NCBI GenBank assembly: GCA_947179485.1
Contig: OX359250.1
Location: 32,746,654 to 32,810,653, forward strand
DNA length: 64,000 bases
DNA from: Allacma fusca
Lineage: Eukaryota; Arthropoda; Collembola; Symphypleona; Sminthuridae
Direction: 5' to 3'
The translations under genes were made by a program, and so were the position numbers. A model generated the notes under the pieces. The model ran no database searches and was not told the DNA's origin. It saw only the letters and a list, made by a program, of their open reading frames with translations. This document shows positions 1 through 12,539 of the stretch, piece after piece. How positions within the stretch are numbered: position 1 is the stretch's first letter; every line of letters begins with the position of its first letter.

Positions 1-19
1 CAAAACTGAAACTGCAAAA

Positions 20-2828
20 CTAAAACTGCAGAACTGAAACTGCCAAACTGAAACTGGAAAACTGAAACTGCAAAACTGTAACTGCAAACCTGAAACTGCA
101 AAACTGAAACTGCATAACTGAAACTGCAAAACTGAAACTGCAAAACTGAAATTGCAAAACTGAAACTGCAAAACTGAAACTGCAAAACTGAAACTGCAAA
201 ACTGAAACTGAAAAACAAAAACTGCAAAACTGAAACTGCAAAACTGAAACTGCAAAAATGAAACTGCAAAACTGAAACTGCAAAACTGAAACTGCAAAAC
301 TGAAACTGCAAAACTGAAACTGCAAAACTGAAACTGCAAAACTGAAACTGCAAAACTGAAACTGCAAAACTGAAACTGCAAAACTGAAACTGCAAAACTG
401 AAACTGCAAAACTGAATTGATATTTTAAAACTTCAAAAGTATAGTTGCAATTTTTAAACTGCAAAACTGAAACTGCAAAACTGAAACTGCAAAACTAAAA
501 CTGCAAAACTGAAACTGCAAAACTGAAACTGCAAAACTGAAACTGCAAAACTGAAACTGCAAAACTGAAACTGCAAAACTGAAACTGCAAAACTGAAACT
601 GCAAAACTGAAACTGCAAAACTGAAACTGCAAAACTGAAACTGCTAAACTGAAACTGCTAAACTGAAACTGCGAAACTGAAACTGCAAAACTGAAACTGC
701 AAAACTGAAACTGCAAAACTGAAACTGCAAAACTGAAACTGCAAAACTGAATTGATATTTTAAAACTTCAAAAGTATAGTTGCAATTTTTAAACTGCAAA
801 ACTGAAACTGCAAAACTAAAACTGCAGAACTGAAACTGCAGAACTGAAAAAGAAAAACTGAAAGTGCAAAACTGAAACTGCAAAACTGAAAGTGCAAAAC
901 TGTAACTGGAAAACTGAAACTGCAAAACTAAAACTGCAAAACTAAAACTGCAAAACTAAAACTGCAAAACTAAAACTGCAAAACTGAATTGATATTTTAA
1001 AACTTCAAAAGTATAGTTGCAATTTTTAAACTGCAAAACTGAAACTGCAAAACTAAAACTGCAGAACTGTAACTGCAAACCTGAAACTGCAAAACTGAAA
1101 CTGCATAACTGAAACTGCAAAACTGAAACTGCAAAACTGAAATTGCAAAACTGAAACTGCAAAACTGAAACTGCAAAACTGAAACTGCAAAACTGAAACT
1201 GAAAAACAAAAACTGCAAAACTGAAACTGCAAAACTGAAACTGCAAAAATGAAACTGCAAAACTGAAACTGCAAAACTGAAACTGCAAAACTGAATTGAT
1301 ATTTTAAAACTTCAAAAGTATAGTTGCAATTTTTAAACTGCAAAACTGAAACTGGAAAACTGAAACTGCAAAACTGTAACTGCAAACCTGAAACTGCAAA
1401 ACTGAAACTGCATAACTGAAACTGCAAAACTGAAACTGCAAAACTGAAATTGCAAAACTGAAACTGCAAAACTGAAACTGCAAAACTGAAACTGCAAAAC
1501 TGAAACTGAAAAACAAAAACTGCAAAACTGAAACTGCAAAACTGAAACTGCAAAAATGAAACTGCAAAACTGAAACTGCAAAACTGAAACTGCAAAACTG
1601 GAACTGCAAAACTGAAACTGCAAAACTGAAACTGCAAAACTGAAACTGCCAAACTAAAAACTGCAAAACTGAAACTGCAAAACTGAAACTGCAAAACTGA
1701 ATTGATATTTTAAAACTTTAAAAGTATAGTTGCAATTTTTAAACTGCAAAACTGAAACTGCAAAACAGAAACTGCAAAACTGAACTGATATTTTAAAACT
1801 TCAAAGTATAGTTACAATTTTTAAACTGCAAAACTGAAAATGCAAAACTGAAACTGCAAAACTAAAACTGCAAAACTGAAACTGCAAAACTGAAACTGCA
1901 AAACTGAAACTGCAAAACTGAAACTGCAAAACTGAAACTGCAAAACTGAAACTGCAAAACTGAAACTGCAAAACTGAAACTGCAAAACTGAAACTGCAAA
2001 ACTGAAACTGCAAAACTGAAACTGCAAAACTGAAACTGCAAAACTGAAACTGCTAAACTGAAACTGCGAAACTGAAACTGCAAAACTGAAACTGCAAAAC
2101 TGAAACTGCAAAACTGAAACTGCAAAACTGAAACTGCAAAACTGAATTGATATTTTAAAACTTCAAAAGTATAGTTGCAATTTTTAAACTGCAAAACTGA
2201 AACTGCAAAACTAAAACTGCAGAACTGAAACTGCAGAACTGAAAAAGAAAAACTGAAAGTGCAAAACTGAAACTGCAAAACTGAAAGTGCAAAACTGTAA
2301 CTGGAAAACTGAAACTGCAAAACTAAAACTGCAAAACTAAAACTGCAAAACTAAAACTGCAAAACTGAATTGATATTTTAAAACTTCAAAAGTATAGTTG
2401 CAATTTTTAAACTGCAAAACTGAAACTGCAAAACTAAAACTGCAGAACTGAAACTGCCAAACTGAAACTGGAAAACTGAAACTGCAAAACTGTAACTGCA
2501 AACCTGAAACTGCAAAACTGAAACTGCATAACTGAAACTGCAAAACTGAAACTGCAAAACTGAAATTGCAAAACTGAAACTGCAAAACTGAAACTGCAAA
2601 ACTGAAACTGCAAAACTGAAACTGAAAAACAAAAACTGCAAAACTGAAACTGCAAAACTGAAACTGCAAAAATGAAACTGCAAAACTGAAACTGCAAAAC
2701 TGAAACTGCAAAACTGGAACTGCAAAACTGAAACTGCAAAACTGAAACTGCAAAACTGAAACTGCAAAACTGAAACTGCCAAACTAAAAACTGCAAAACT
2801 GAAACTGCAAAACTGAAACTGCAAAACT
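20..2828 (+). repeat. Zone I higher-order repeat with GCATAACTG/AACAAAAACTG markers (four copies)
   Basis: The marker series gtaactgc, gcaaacctg, gcataactg, gaaattgc, gaaaaacaaaaactg, caaaaatgaaac occurs four times in this order and ends at an element A: about 20-413, 1067-1292, 1349-1698 and 2450-2828. The cat of gcataactg lies at 113, 1104, 1411 and 2527. Distances from it to the next element A are 301, 189, 288 and 302 bp. They differ by 112 (8 units), by 14 minus 1, and by 1, so copies differ by whole units plus one inserted A (actaaaaactgc near 1650 and 2785). Confidence 0.85.
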
Positions 2829-3202
2829 GAATTGATATTTTAAAACTTTAAAAGTATAGTTGCAATTTTTAAACTGCAAAACTGAAACTGCAAAACAGAA
2901 ACTGCAAAACTGAAACTGCAAAACTGAAACTGCAAAACTGAACTGATATTTTAAAACTTCAAAGTATAGTTACAATTTTTAAACTGCAAAACTGAAAATG
3001 CAAAACTGAAACTGCAAAACTAAAACTGCAAAACTGAAACTGCAAAACTAAAACTGCAAAACTGAAACTGCAAAACTGAAACTGCAAAACTGAAACTGCA
3101 AAACTGAAACTGCAAAACTGAAACTGCAAAACTGAAACTGCAAAACTGAAACTGCAAAACTGAAACTGCAAAACTGAAACTGCAAAACTGAAACTGCAAA
3201 AC

Positions 3203-3232
3203 TGGAACTGCGAAACTGAAACGTCACAACTG
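3203..3232 (+). repeat. ACGTCAC marker, copy 1
   Basis: A ggaactgcgaaactg variant is followed by aaacgtcacaactg, with acgtcac at 3221-3227. It is one of the few CpG-containing spots of zone I. Only three copies are seen in the window. Confidence 0.85.
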
Positions 3233-3522
3233 AAACTGCAAAACTGAAACTGCAAAACTAAAACTGCAAAACTGAACTGATATTTTAAAACTTCAAAGTA
3301 TAGTTACAATTTTTAAACTGCAAAACTGAAAATGCAAAACTGAAACTGCAAAACTAAAACTGCAAAACTGAAACTGCAAAACTGAAACTGCAAAACTGAA
3401 ACTGCAAAACTGAAACTGCAAAACTGAAACTGCAAAACTGAAACTGCAAAACTGAAACTGCAAAACTGAAACTGCAAAACTGAAACTGCAAAACTGAAAC
3501 TGCAAAACTGAAACTGCAAAAC

Positions 3523-3552
3523 TGGAACTGCGAAACTGAAACGTCACAACTG
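3523..3552 (+). repeat. ACGTCAC marker, copy 2
   Basis: Same marker with acgtcac at 3541-3547, 320 bp after copy 1. That equals the distance between the element A copies at 3274 and 3594, so it belongs to a 320-bp tandem segment. Confidence 0.85.
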
Positions 3553-4332
3553 AAACTGCAAAACTGAAACTGCAAAACTAAAACTGCAAAACTGAATTGA
3601 TATTTTAAAACTTCAAAAGTATAGTTGCAATTTTTAAACTGCAAAACTGAAACTGCAAAACTAAAACTGCAGAACTGAAACTGCAGAACTGAAAAAGCAA
3701 AACTGAAAGTGCAAAACTGTAACTGGAAAACTGAAAAAGCAAAACTAAAACTTCAAAACTAAAACTGCAAAACTGAAACTGCAAAACTGAAACTGCCAAA
3801 CTGAAACTGCAAAACTGAAACTGCAAAACTGTAACTGCAAAACTGAAACTGCAAAACTGAAACTGCATAACTGAAACTGCAAAACTGAAACTGCAAAACT
3901 GAAACTGCAAAACTAAAACTGGAAAACTGAAACTGCAAAACTGAAACTGCAAAACTGAAACTGCGAAACTGAAACTGCAAAACTGAAACTGCAAAACTGA
4001 AACTGCAAAACTGAATTGGTATTTTAAAACTTCAACAGTATAGTTGCAATTTTTAAACTGCAAAACTGAAACTGCAAAACTAAAACTGCAGAACTGAAAC
4101 TGCAAAACTAAAATTGCAGAACTGAAACTGCAGAACTGAAAAAGCAAAACTGAAAAAGCAAAACTGAAAAAGCAATACTGAAAGTGCAAAACTGAAACTG
4201 CAAAACTGAAACTGCAAAACTGAAACTGCAAAACTGAAACTGCAAAACTGAAACTGCAGAACTGAAACTGCAAAACTGAATTGATATTTTAAAACTTTAA
4301 AAGTATAGTTGCAATTTTTAAACTGCAAAACT

Positions 4333-4463
4333 GAAATTGCAATTTAAAAACTGCAAAACTGAAACTGAAAAACTGAAACTGCAAAAAATAAATTGCAATT
4401 TTGAAACTGCACAATAAAAGTTGCAATTTTGAAACTGCAAAATTGAAATTGCAATTTTCAAAC
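4333..4463 (+). repeat. 131-bp inverted-repeat-rich block, copy 1
   Basis: This is a diverged stretch that stays in perfect 14-bp register. Normal-looking units alternate with TTGCAATTTT-type units such as ttgcaattttgaaa and ctgcacaataaaag. Junctions give the 12-bp palindrome AAATTGCAATTT and other TTGCAA inverted repeats, otherwise rare in this purine-rich strand. It begins 7 bp after the element A ending at 4326. It ends in aaacagc, like copy 2. Confidence 0.9.
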
Positions 4464-5197
4464 AGCAAAACTGAAACTGCAAAACTGAAACTGCAAAACT
4501 GAAACTGCAAAACTGAAACTGCAAAACTAAAACAGCAAAACAGAAACTGCAAAACTGAAACTGCAAAACTGAAACTGCAAAACTGAAACTGCAAAACTGA
4601 AACTGCAAAACTGAAACTGCAAAACTGAAACTGCAAAACTAAAACTGCAAAACTGAAACTGCAAAACTGAAACTGCCAAACTAAACTGCAAAACTGAAAC
4701 TGCAAAACTGAAACTGCAAAACTGAAACTGCAAAACTGAATTGATATTTTAAAACTTCAAAAGTATAGTTGCAATTTTTAAACTGCAAAACTGAAACTGC
4801 AAAACTGAAACTGCAAAACTGAAACTGCAAAACTAAAACTGCAAAACTGAAACTGCAAAACTAAAACAGCAAAACTGAAACTGCAAAACTAAAACAGCAA
4901 AACTGAAACTGCAAAACTAAAACTGCAAAACTGAAACTGCAAAACTGAAACTGCAAAACTGAAACTGCAAAACTGAAACTGCAAAACTGAAACTGCAAAA
5001 CTAAAACTGCAAAACTGAAACTGCAAAACTAAAACAGCAAAACTGAAACTGCAAAACTGAAACTGCAAAACTGAAACTGCAAAACTAAAACAGCAAAACT
5101 GAAACTGCAAAACTGAAACTGCAAAACTGAAACTGCAAAACTGAAACTGCAAAACTAAAACTGCAAAACTGAAACTGCAAAACTAAAACTGCAAAAC

Positions 5198-5227
5198 TGG
5201 AACTGCGAAACTGAAACGTCACAACTG
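5198..5227 (+). repeat. ACGTCAC marker, copy 3
   Basis: Same marker with acgtcac at 5216-5222, exactly 1675 bp after copy 2. It marks the left edge of the 1675-bp-offset duplication. Confidence 0.85.
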
Positions 5228-6007
5228 AAACTGCAAAACTGAAACTGCAAAACTAAAACTGCAAAACTGAATTGATATTTTAAAACTTCAAAAGTATAGT
5301 TGCAATTTTTAAACTGCAAAACTGAAACTGCAAAACTAAAACTGCAGAACTGAAACTGCAGAACTGAAAAAGCAAAACTGAAAGTGCAAAACTGTAACTG
5401 GAAAACTGAAAAAGCAAAACTAAAACTTCAAAACTAAAACTGCAAAACTGAAACTGCAAAACTGAAACTGCCAAACTGAAACTGCAAAACTGAAACTGCA
5501 AAACTGTAACTGCAAAACTGAAACTGCAAAACTGAAACTGCATAACTGAAACTGCAAAACTGAAACTGCAAAACTGAAACTGCAAAACTAAAACTGGAAA
5601 ACTGAAACTGCAAAACTGAAACTGCAAAACTGAAACTGCGAAACTGAAACTGCAAAACTGAAACTGCAAAACTGAAACTGCAAAACTGAATTGGTATTTT
5701 AAAACTTCAACAGTATAGTTGCAATTTTTAAACTGCAAAACTGAAACTGCAAAACTAAAACTGCAGAACTGAAACTGCAAAACTAAAATTGCAGAACTGA
5801 AACTGCAGAACTGAAAAAGCAAAACTGAAAAAGCAAAACTGAAAAAGCAATACTGAAAGTGCAAAACTGAAACTTCAAAACTGAAACTGCAAAACTGAAA
5901 CTGCAAAACTGAAACTGCAAAACTGAAACTGCAGAACTGAAACTGCAAAACTGAATTGATATTTTAAAACTTTAAAAGTATAGTTGCAATTTTTAAACTG
6001 CAAAACT

Positions 6008-6138
6008 GAAATTGCAATTTAAAAACTGCAAAACTGAAACTGAAAAACTGAAACTGCAAAAAATAAATTGCAATTTTGAAACTGCACAATAAAAGTTGCA
6101 ATTTTGAAACTGCAAAATTGAAATTGCAATTTTCAAAC
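6008..6138 (+). repeat. 131-bp inverted-repeat-rich block, copy 2
   Basis: Same length and layout as copy 1, exactly 1675 bp to its right, directly after the element A ending at 6001 and followed by aaacagc. It is part of the 1675-bp-offset duplication. Confidence 0.9.
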
Positions 6139-7223
6139 AGCAAAACTGAAACTGCAAAACTGAAACTGCAAAACTGAAACTGCAAAACTGAAACTGCAAA
6201 ACTAAAACAGCAAAACAGAAACTGCAATACTGAAACTGCAAAACTGAAACTGCAAAACTGAAACTGCAAAACTGAAACTGCAAAACTGAAACTGCAAAAC
6301 TGAAACTGCAAAACTGAAACTGCAAAACTAAAACTGCAAAACTGAAACTGCAAAACTGAAACTGCAAAACTGAAACTGCAAAACTGAATTGATATTTTAA
6401 AACTTCAAAAGTATAGTTGCAATTTTTAAACTGCAAAACTGAAACTGCAAAACTGAAACTGCAAAACTGAAACTGCAAAACTAAAACTGCAAAACTGAAA
6501 CTGCAAAACTAAAACAGCAAAACTGAAACTGCAAAACTAAAACAGCAAAACTGAAACTGCAAAACTAAAACTGCAAAACTGAAACTGCAAAACTGAAACT
6601 GCAAAACTGAAACTGCAAAACTGAAACTGCAAAACTGAAACTGCAAAACTGAAACTGCAAAACTAAAACTGCAAAACTGAAACTGCAAAACTAAAACAGC
6701 AAAACTGAAACTGCAAAACTAAAACTGCAAAACTGAAACTGCAAAACTGAAACTGCAAAACTGAAACTGCAAAACTGAAACTGCAAAACTGAAACTGCAA
6801 AACTGAAACTGCAAAACTGAAACTGAGAAACTGAAACTGCAAAACTAAAACTGCAAAACTAAAACTGCAAAACTGAAACTGCAAAACAGAAACTGCAAAC
6901 TTGAAACGGCAAAACTGAAACTGCAAAACTGAAACTGCAAAACTGAAACTGCAAAACTGAAACTGCAAAACTGAAACTGCAAAACTGAAACTGCAAAACT
7001 GAAACTGCAAAATTGAATTGATATTTTAAAACTTCAAAAGTATAGTTGAAATTTTTAAACTGCAAAACTGAAACTGCAAAACTGAAACTGCAACACTGAA
7101 ACTGCAAAACTGAAACTGCCAAACTGTAACTGGAAAACTGAAACTGTAAAACTGAAACTGCAAAACTGAAACTGCAAAACTGAAACTGCAAAACTGAAAC
7201 TTCAAAACTGAAACTGCAAAATT

Positions 7224-7354
7224 GAAATTGCAATTTAAAAACTGCAAAACTGAAACTGAAAAACTGAAACTGCAAAAAATAAATTGCAATTTTGAAACTG
7301 CACAATAAAAGTTGCAATTTTGAAACTGCAAAATTGAAATTGCAATTTTCAAAC
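7224..7354 (+). repeat. 131-bp inverted-repeat-rich block, copy 3
   Basis: Same block, here not adjacent to element A. It is preceded by gaaacttcaaaactg and ends aaactgc instead of aaacagc, a form shared with copies 4 and 5. Confidence 0.9.
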
Positions 7355-8383
7355 TGCAAAACTGAAACTGGAAAACTGAAACTGCAAAACTGAAACTGCA
7401 AAACTGAAACTGCAAAACTGAAACTGCAAAACTGAAACTGCAAAACTGAAACTGAAAAACTGAAACTGCAAAACTGAAACTGCAAAACTGAAACTGCAAA
7501 ACTGAAACTGCAAAACTGACACTGCAAAACTGAAACTGCAAAACTGAAACTGCAAAACTGAAACTGCAAAACTGAAAGTGCAAAACTGTAACTGGAAAAC
7601 TTAAACTGCAAAACTGAAACTGCAAAATTGAATTGATATTTTAAAACTTCAAAAGTATAGTTGCAATTTTTAAACTGCAAAACTGAAACTGCAAAACTGA
7701 AACTGCAAAACTGAAACTGCAAAACTAAAATTGCAGAACTGAAACTGCAGAACTGAAAAAGCAAAACTGAAAAAGCAATACTGAAAAAGCAATACTGAAA
7801 GTGCAAAACTGAAACTGCAAAACTGAAACTGCAAAACTGAAACTGCAAAACTGAAACTGCAAAACTGAAACTGCAAAACTGAAACTGCAAAACTGAAACT
7901 GCAAAATTGAATTGATATTTTAAAACTTCAAAAGTAAAGTTGCAATTTTTAAACTGCAAAACTGAAACGGCAAAACTGAAACTGCAAAACTGAAACTGCA
8001 AAACTGAAACTGCAAAACTGAAACTGCAAAACTGAAACTGCAAAACTGAAACTGCAAAACTGAAACTGCAAAACTGAAACTGCAAAACTGAAAGTGCGAA
8101 ACTGTAACTGGAAAACTGAAACTGCAAAACTGAAACTGCAAAACTGAAACTGCAAAACTGAAACTGCAAAACTGAAACTGCAAAACTGAAACTGCAAAAC
8201 TGAAACTGCAAAACTGAAACTGCAAAACTGAAACTGCAAAACTGAAACTGCAAAACTGAAACTGCAAAACTGAAACTGCAAAACTGTAACTGGAAAACTG
8301 AAACTGTAAATTTGAAACTGCAAAACTGAAACTGCAAAACTAAAACTGCAAAACTGAAACTTCAAAACTGAAACTGCAAAATT

Positions 8384-8514
8384 GAAATTGCAATTTAAAA
8401 ACTGCAAAACTGAAACTGAAAAACTGAAACTGCAAAAAATAAATTGCAATTTTGAAACTGCACAATAAAAGTTGCAATTTTAAAACTGCAAAATTGAAAT
8501 TGCAATTTTCAAAC
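8384..8514 (+). repeat. 131-bp inverted-repeat-rich block, copy 4
   Basis: Same block with one private change (ttgcaattttaaaa in place of ttgcaattttgaaa) shared only with copy 5. A gtaactgg unit and an actaaaactgc unit lie just upstream in both. Confidence 0.9.
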
Positions 8515-8943
8515 TGCAAAACTGAAACTGCAAAACTGAAACTGCAAAACTGAAACTGCAAAACTGAAACTGCAAAACTGAAACTGCAAAACTAAAACTG
8601 CAAAACTGAAACTGCAAAACTAAAACAGCAAAACTGAAACTGCAAAACTAAAACTGCAAAACTGAAACTGCAAAACTAAAACAGCAAAACAGAAACTGCA
8701 AAACTGAAACTGCAAAACTGAAACTGCAAAACTGAAACTGCAAAACTGAAACTGCAAAACTGAAACTGCAAAACTGAAACTGCAAAACTGAAACTGCAAA
8801 ACTGAAACTGCAAAACTGAAACTGCAAAACTGAAACTGCAAAACTGTAACTGGAAAACTGAAACTGTAAAACTGAAACTGCAAAACTGAAACTGCAAAAC
8901 TAAAACTGCAAAACTGAAACTTCAAAACTGAAACTGCAAAATT

Positions 8944-9074
8944 GAAATTGCAATTTAAAAACTGCAAAACTGAAACTGAAAAACTGAAACTGCAAAAAAT
9001 AAATTGCAATTTTGAAACTGCACAATAAAAGTTGCAATTTTAAAACTGCAAAATTGAAATTGCAATTTTCAAAC
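8944..9074 (+). repeat. 131-bp inverted-repeat-rich block, copy 5
   Basis: This copy is 560 bp (40 units) from copy 4 and carries the same G-to-A change, so the two come from a 560-bp tandem duplication. No further copy is seen to the right of 9.1 kb. Confidence 0.9.
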
Positions 9075-9447
9075 TGCAAAACTGAAACTGCAAAACTGAA
9101 ACTGCAAAACTAAAACTGCAAAACTGAAACTGCAAAACTAAAACAGCAAAACTGAAACTGCAAAACTAAAACTGCAAAACTGAAACTGCAAAACTAAAAC
9201 AGCAAAACAGAAACTGCAAAACTGAAACTGCAAAACTGAAACTGCAAAACTGAAACTGCAAAACTGAAACTGCAAAACTGAAACTGCAAAACTGAAACTG
9301 CAAAACTGAAACTGCAAAACTGAAACTGCAAAACTGAAACTGCAAAACTGAAACTGCAAAACTGAAACTGCAAAACTGAAACTGCAAAACTGAAACTGCA
9401 AAACTGAAACTGCAAAACTGAAACTGCAAAACTGAAACTGCAAAATT

Positions 9448-9510
9448 GAATTGATATTTTAAAACTTCAAAAGTATAGTTGCAATTTTTAAACTGCAATT
9501 TTTAAACTGC
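9448..9510 (+). repeat. Element A copy extended by one 14-bp unit
   Basis: After the normal 49 bp the tail aatttttaaactgc is repeated once, adding exactly 14 bp. This is a one-unit gain inside the element, as expected if element A is itself made of diverged satellite units. The same extended form recurs 879 bp to the right. Confidence 0.9.
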
Positions 9511-10326
9511 AAAACTGAAACTGCAAAACTGAAACTGCAAAACTAAAATTGCAGAACTGAAACTGCAGAACTGAAAAAGCAAAACTGAAAAAGCAATACT
9601 GAAAGTGCAAAACTGAAACTGCAAAACTGAAACTGCAAATCTGAAACTGCAAAACTGAAACTGCAAAACTGAAACTGCAAAACTGAAACTGCAAAATTGA
9701 ATTGATATTTTAAAACTTCAAAAGTATAGTTGCAATTTTTAAACTGCAAAACTGAAACTGCAAAACTGAAACTGCAAAACTGAAACTGCAAAACTGAAAC
9801 TGCAAAACTGAAACTGCAAAACTGAAACTGCAAAACTGAAACTGCAAAACTGAAACTGCAAAACTGAAACTGCAAAACTGAAACTGCAAAACTGAAACTG
9901 CAAAACTGAAACTGCAAAACTGAAACTGCAAAACTGAAACTGCAAAACTGAAACTGCAAAACTGAAACTGCAAAACTGAAACTGCAAAACTGAAACTGCA
10001 AAACTGAAACTGCAAAACTGAAACTGCAAAACTGAAACTGCAAAACTGAAAGTGCAAAACTGTAACTGGAAAACTGAAACTGCAAAACTGAAACTGCAAA
10101 ATTGAATTGATATTTTAAAACTTCAAAAGTATAGTTGCAATTTTTAAACTGCAAAACTGAAACTGCAAAACTGAAACTGCAAAACTGAAACTGCAAAACT
10201 GAAACTGCAAAACTAAAATTGCAGAACTGAAACTGCAGAACTGAAAAAGCAAAACTGAAAAAGCAAAACTGAAAAAGCAATACTGAAAGTGCAAAACTGA
10301 AACTGCAAAACTGAAACTGCAAAATT

Positions 10327-10389
10327 GAATTGATATTTTAAAACTTCAAAAGTATAGTTGCAATTTTTAAACTGCAATTTTTAAACTGC
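10327..10389 (+). repeat. Second extended element A copy
   Basis: This copy has the same doubled aatttttaaactgc tail as the one at 9448. The shared private change and the identical intervals to the next two elements (251 and 405 bp) show that both descend from one 879-bp duplication. Confidence 0.9.
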
Positions 10390-12504
10390 AAAACTGAAAC
10401 TGCAAAACTGAAACTGCAAAACTAAAATTGCAGAACTGAAACTGCAGAACTGAAAAAGCAAAACTGAAAAAGCAATACTGAAAGTGCAAAACTGAAACTG
10501 CAAAACTGAAACTGCAAATCTGAAACTGCAAAACTGAAACTGCAAAACTGAAACTGCAAAACTGAAACTGCAAAATTGAATTGATATTTTAAAACTTCAA
10601 AAGTATAGTTGCAATTTTTAAACTGCAAAACTGAAACTGCAAAACTGAAACTGCAAAACTGAAACTGCAAAACTGAAACTGCAAAACTGAAACTGCAAAA
10701 CTGAAACTGCAAAACTGAAACTGCAAAACTGAAACTGCAAAACTGAAACTGCAAAACTGAAACTGCAAAACTGAAACTGCAAAACTGAAACTGCAAAACT
10801 GAAACTGCAAAACTGAAACTGCAAAACTGAAACTGCAAAACTGAAACTGCAAAACTGAAACTGCAAAACTGAAACTGCAAAACTGAAACTGCAAAACTGA
10901 AACTGCAAAACTGAAACTGCAAAACTGAAAGTGCAAAACTGTAACTGGAAAACTGAAACTGCAAAACTGAAACTGCAAAATTGAATTGATATTTTAAAAC
11001 TTCAAAAGTATAGTTGCAATTTTTAAACTGCAAAACTGAAACTGCAAAACTGAAACTGCAAAACTGAAACTGCAAAACTGAAACTGCAAAACTAAAATTG
11101 CAGAACTGAAACTGCAGAACTGAAAAAGCAAAACTGAAAAAGCAAAACTGAAAAAGCAATACTGAAAGTGCAAAACTGAAACTGCAAAACTGAAACTGCA
11201 AAACTGAAACTGCAAAACTGAAACTGCAAAACTGAAACTGCAAAACTGAAACTGCAAAATTGAATCGATATTTTAAAACTTCAAAAGTATAGTTGCAATT
11301 TTTAAACTGCAAAACTGAAACTGCAAAACTGAAACTGCAAAACTGAAACTGCAAAACTGAAACTGCAAAACTGAAACTGCAAAACTGAAACTGCAAAACT
11401 GAAACTGCAAAACTGAAACTGCAAAACTGAAACTGCAAAACTGAAACTGCAATACTGAAACTGCAAAACTGAAACTGCAAAACTGAAACTGCAATACTGA
11501 AACTGCAAAACTGAAACTGCAAAACTGAAACTGCAAAACTGAAACTGCAATACTGAAACTGCAAAACTGAAACTGCAAAACTGAAACTGCAAAACTGAAA
11601 CTGCAAAACTGAAACTGCAAAACTGAAACTGCAAAACTGAAACTGCAAAACTGAAACTGCAAAACTGAAACTGCAAAACTGAAACTGCAAAACTGAAACT
11701 GCAAAACTGAAACTGCAAAACTGAAACTGCAAAACTGAAACTGCAAAACTGAAACTGCAAAACTGAAACTGCAAAACTGAAAGTGCGAAACTGTAACTGG
11801 AAAACTGAAACTGCAAAACTGAAACTGCAAAACTGAAACTGCAAAACTGAAACTGCAAAACTGAAACTGCAAAACTGAAACTGCAAAACTGAAACTGCAA
11901 AACTGAAACTGCAAAACTGAAACTGCAAAACTGAAACTGCAAAACTGAAACTGCAAAACTGAAACTGCAAAACTGAAAGTGCAAAACTGTAACTGGAAAA
12001 CTGAAACTGCAAAACTGAAACTGCAAAATTGAATTGATATTTTAAAACTTCAAAAGTATAGTTGCAATTTTTAAACTGCAAAACTGAAACTGCAAAACTG
12101 AAACTGCAAAACTGAAACTGCAAAACTGAAACTGGAAAACTAAAATTGCAGAACTGAAACTGCAGAACTGAAAAAGCAAAACTGAAAAAGCAATACTGAA
12201 AGTGCAAAACTGAAACTGCAAAACTGAAACTGCAAAACTGAAACTGCAAAACTGAAACTGCAAAACTGAAACTGCAAAACTGAAACTGCAAAATTGAATT
12301 GATATTTTAAAACTTCAAAAGTATAGTTGCAATTTTTAAACTGCAAAACTGAAACTGCAAAACTGAAACTGCAAAACTGAAACTGCAAAACTGAAACTGC
12401 AAAACTGAAACTGCAAAACTGAAACTGCAAAACTGAAACTGCAAAACTGAAACTGCAAAACTGAAACTGCAAAACTGAAACTGCAAAACTGAAACTGCAA
12501 AATT

Positions 12505-12539
12505 GAATTGATATTTTAAAACTGCAATTTTTAAACTGC
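12505..12539 (+). repeat. Element A copy lacking one 14-bp unit
   Basis: Only 35 bp remain: gatattttaaaac joins directly to tgcaatttttaaactgc, removing exactly 14 bp (the gtatag-containing middle unit). The spacing rule to the next element is unchanged, as expected for loss of one unit. Confidence 0.9.

Larger units (their letters stand above)
3518..6235 (+). repeat. Duplication with 1675-bp offset (3518-4560 and 5193-6235)
   Basis: Shared markers at constant offset: ACGTCAC (3541/5216), elements A (3594/5269, 4013/5688 with the private GAATTGGT, 4278/5953 with cttTaaaag), the 131-bp block (4333/6008) and aacagcaaaacagaaac (about 4533/6208). Visible differences are few, e.g. gaaacttc at about 5874 for gaaactgc, and gcaatactg near 6227. 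Confidence 0.88.
414..6434 (+). repeat. Element A, zone I group (19 copies of the 49-bp AT-rich block)
   Basis: Copies begin (at the G of GAATTGAT) at 414, 749, 986, 1293, 1699, 1782, 2144, 2367, 2829, 2940, 3274, 3594, 4013, 4278, 4738, 5269, 5688, 5953 and 6386, and run 49 bp to an aaactgc. Aligned to the satellite they read as three diverged units: tgatattttaaaa (13 bp), cttcaaaagtatag (about 9 of 14 matches) and ttgcaatttttaaa (about 9 of 14). Subtypes: 1782, 2940 and 3274 are 48 bp (GAACTGAT, one A lost, gttacaa); 4013 and 5688 have GAATTGGT and cttcaacag; 1699, 2829, 4278 and 5953 have cttTaaaag, adding a TTTAAA site. Confidence 0.93.
1..6950 (+). repeat. Zone I: variant-rich part of the array
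   Basis: This part has the greatest diversity of unit variants: gcataactg, gcaaacctg, gccaaactg, aaaaacaaaaactg, actaaaactgc, aacagcaaaac and others. Element A is dense here (19 copies, 83-531 bp apart) and is preceded by aaaactgaattg rather than aaaattgaattg. Several segments recur as higher-order copies: the 20-410 type four times before 2.9 kb, and the 3.5-4.56 kb segment again at 5.2-6.2 kb. High divergence between neighbouring units suggests an older or less recently homogenised part of the array. No gene is seen. Confidence 0.85.
9448..11205 (+). repeat. Tandem duplication of 879 bp (9448-10326 and 10327-11205)
   Basis: Elements A at 9448, 9699 and 10104 match those at 10327, 10578 and 10983 with identical 251- and 405-bp spacing and the same extended first element. 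The third interval differs (223 against 279 bp) by exactly four units, all plain consensus. Confidence 0.9.
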
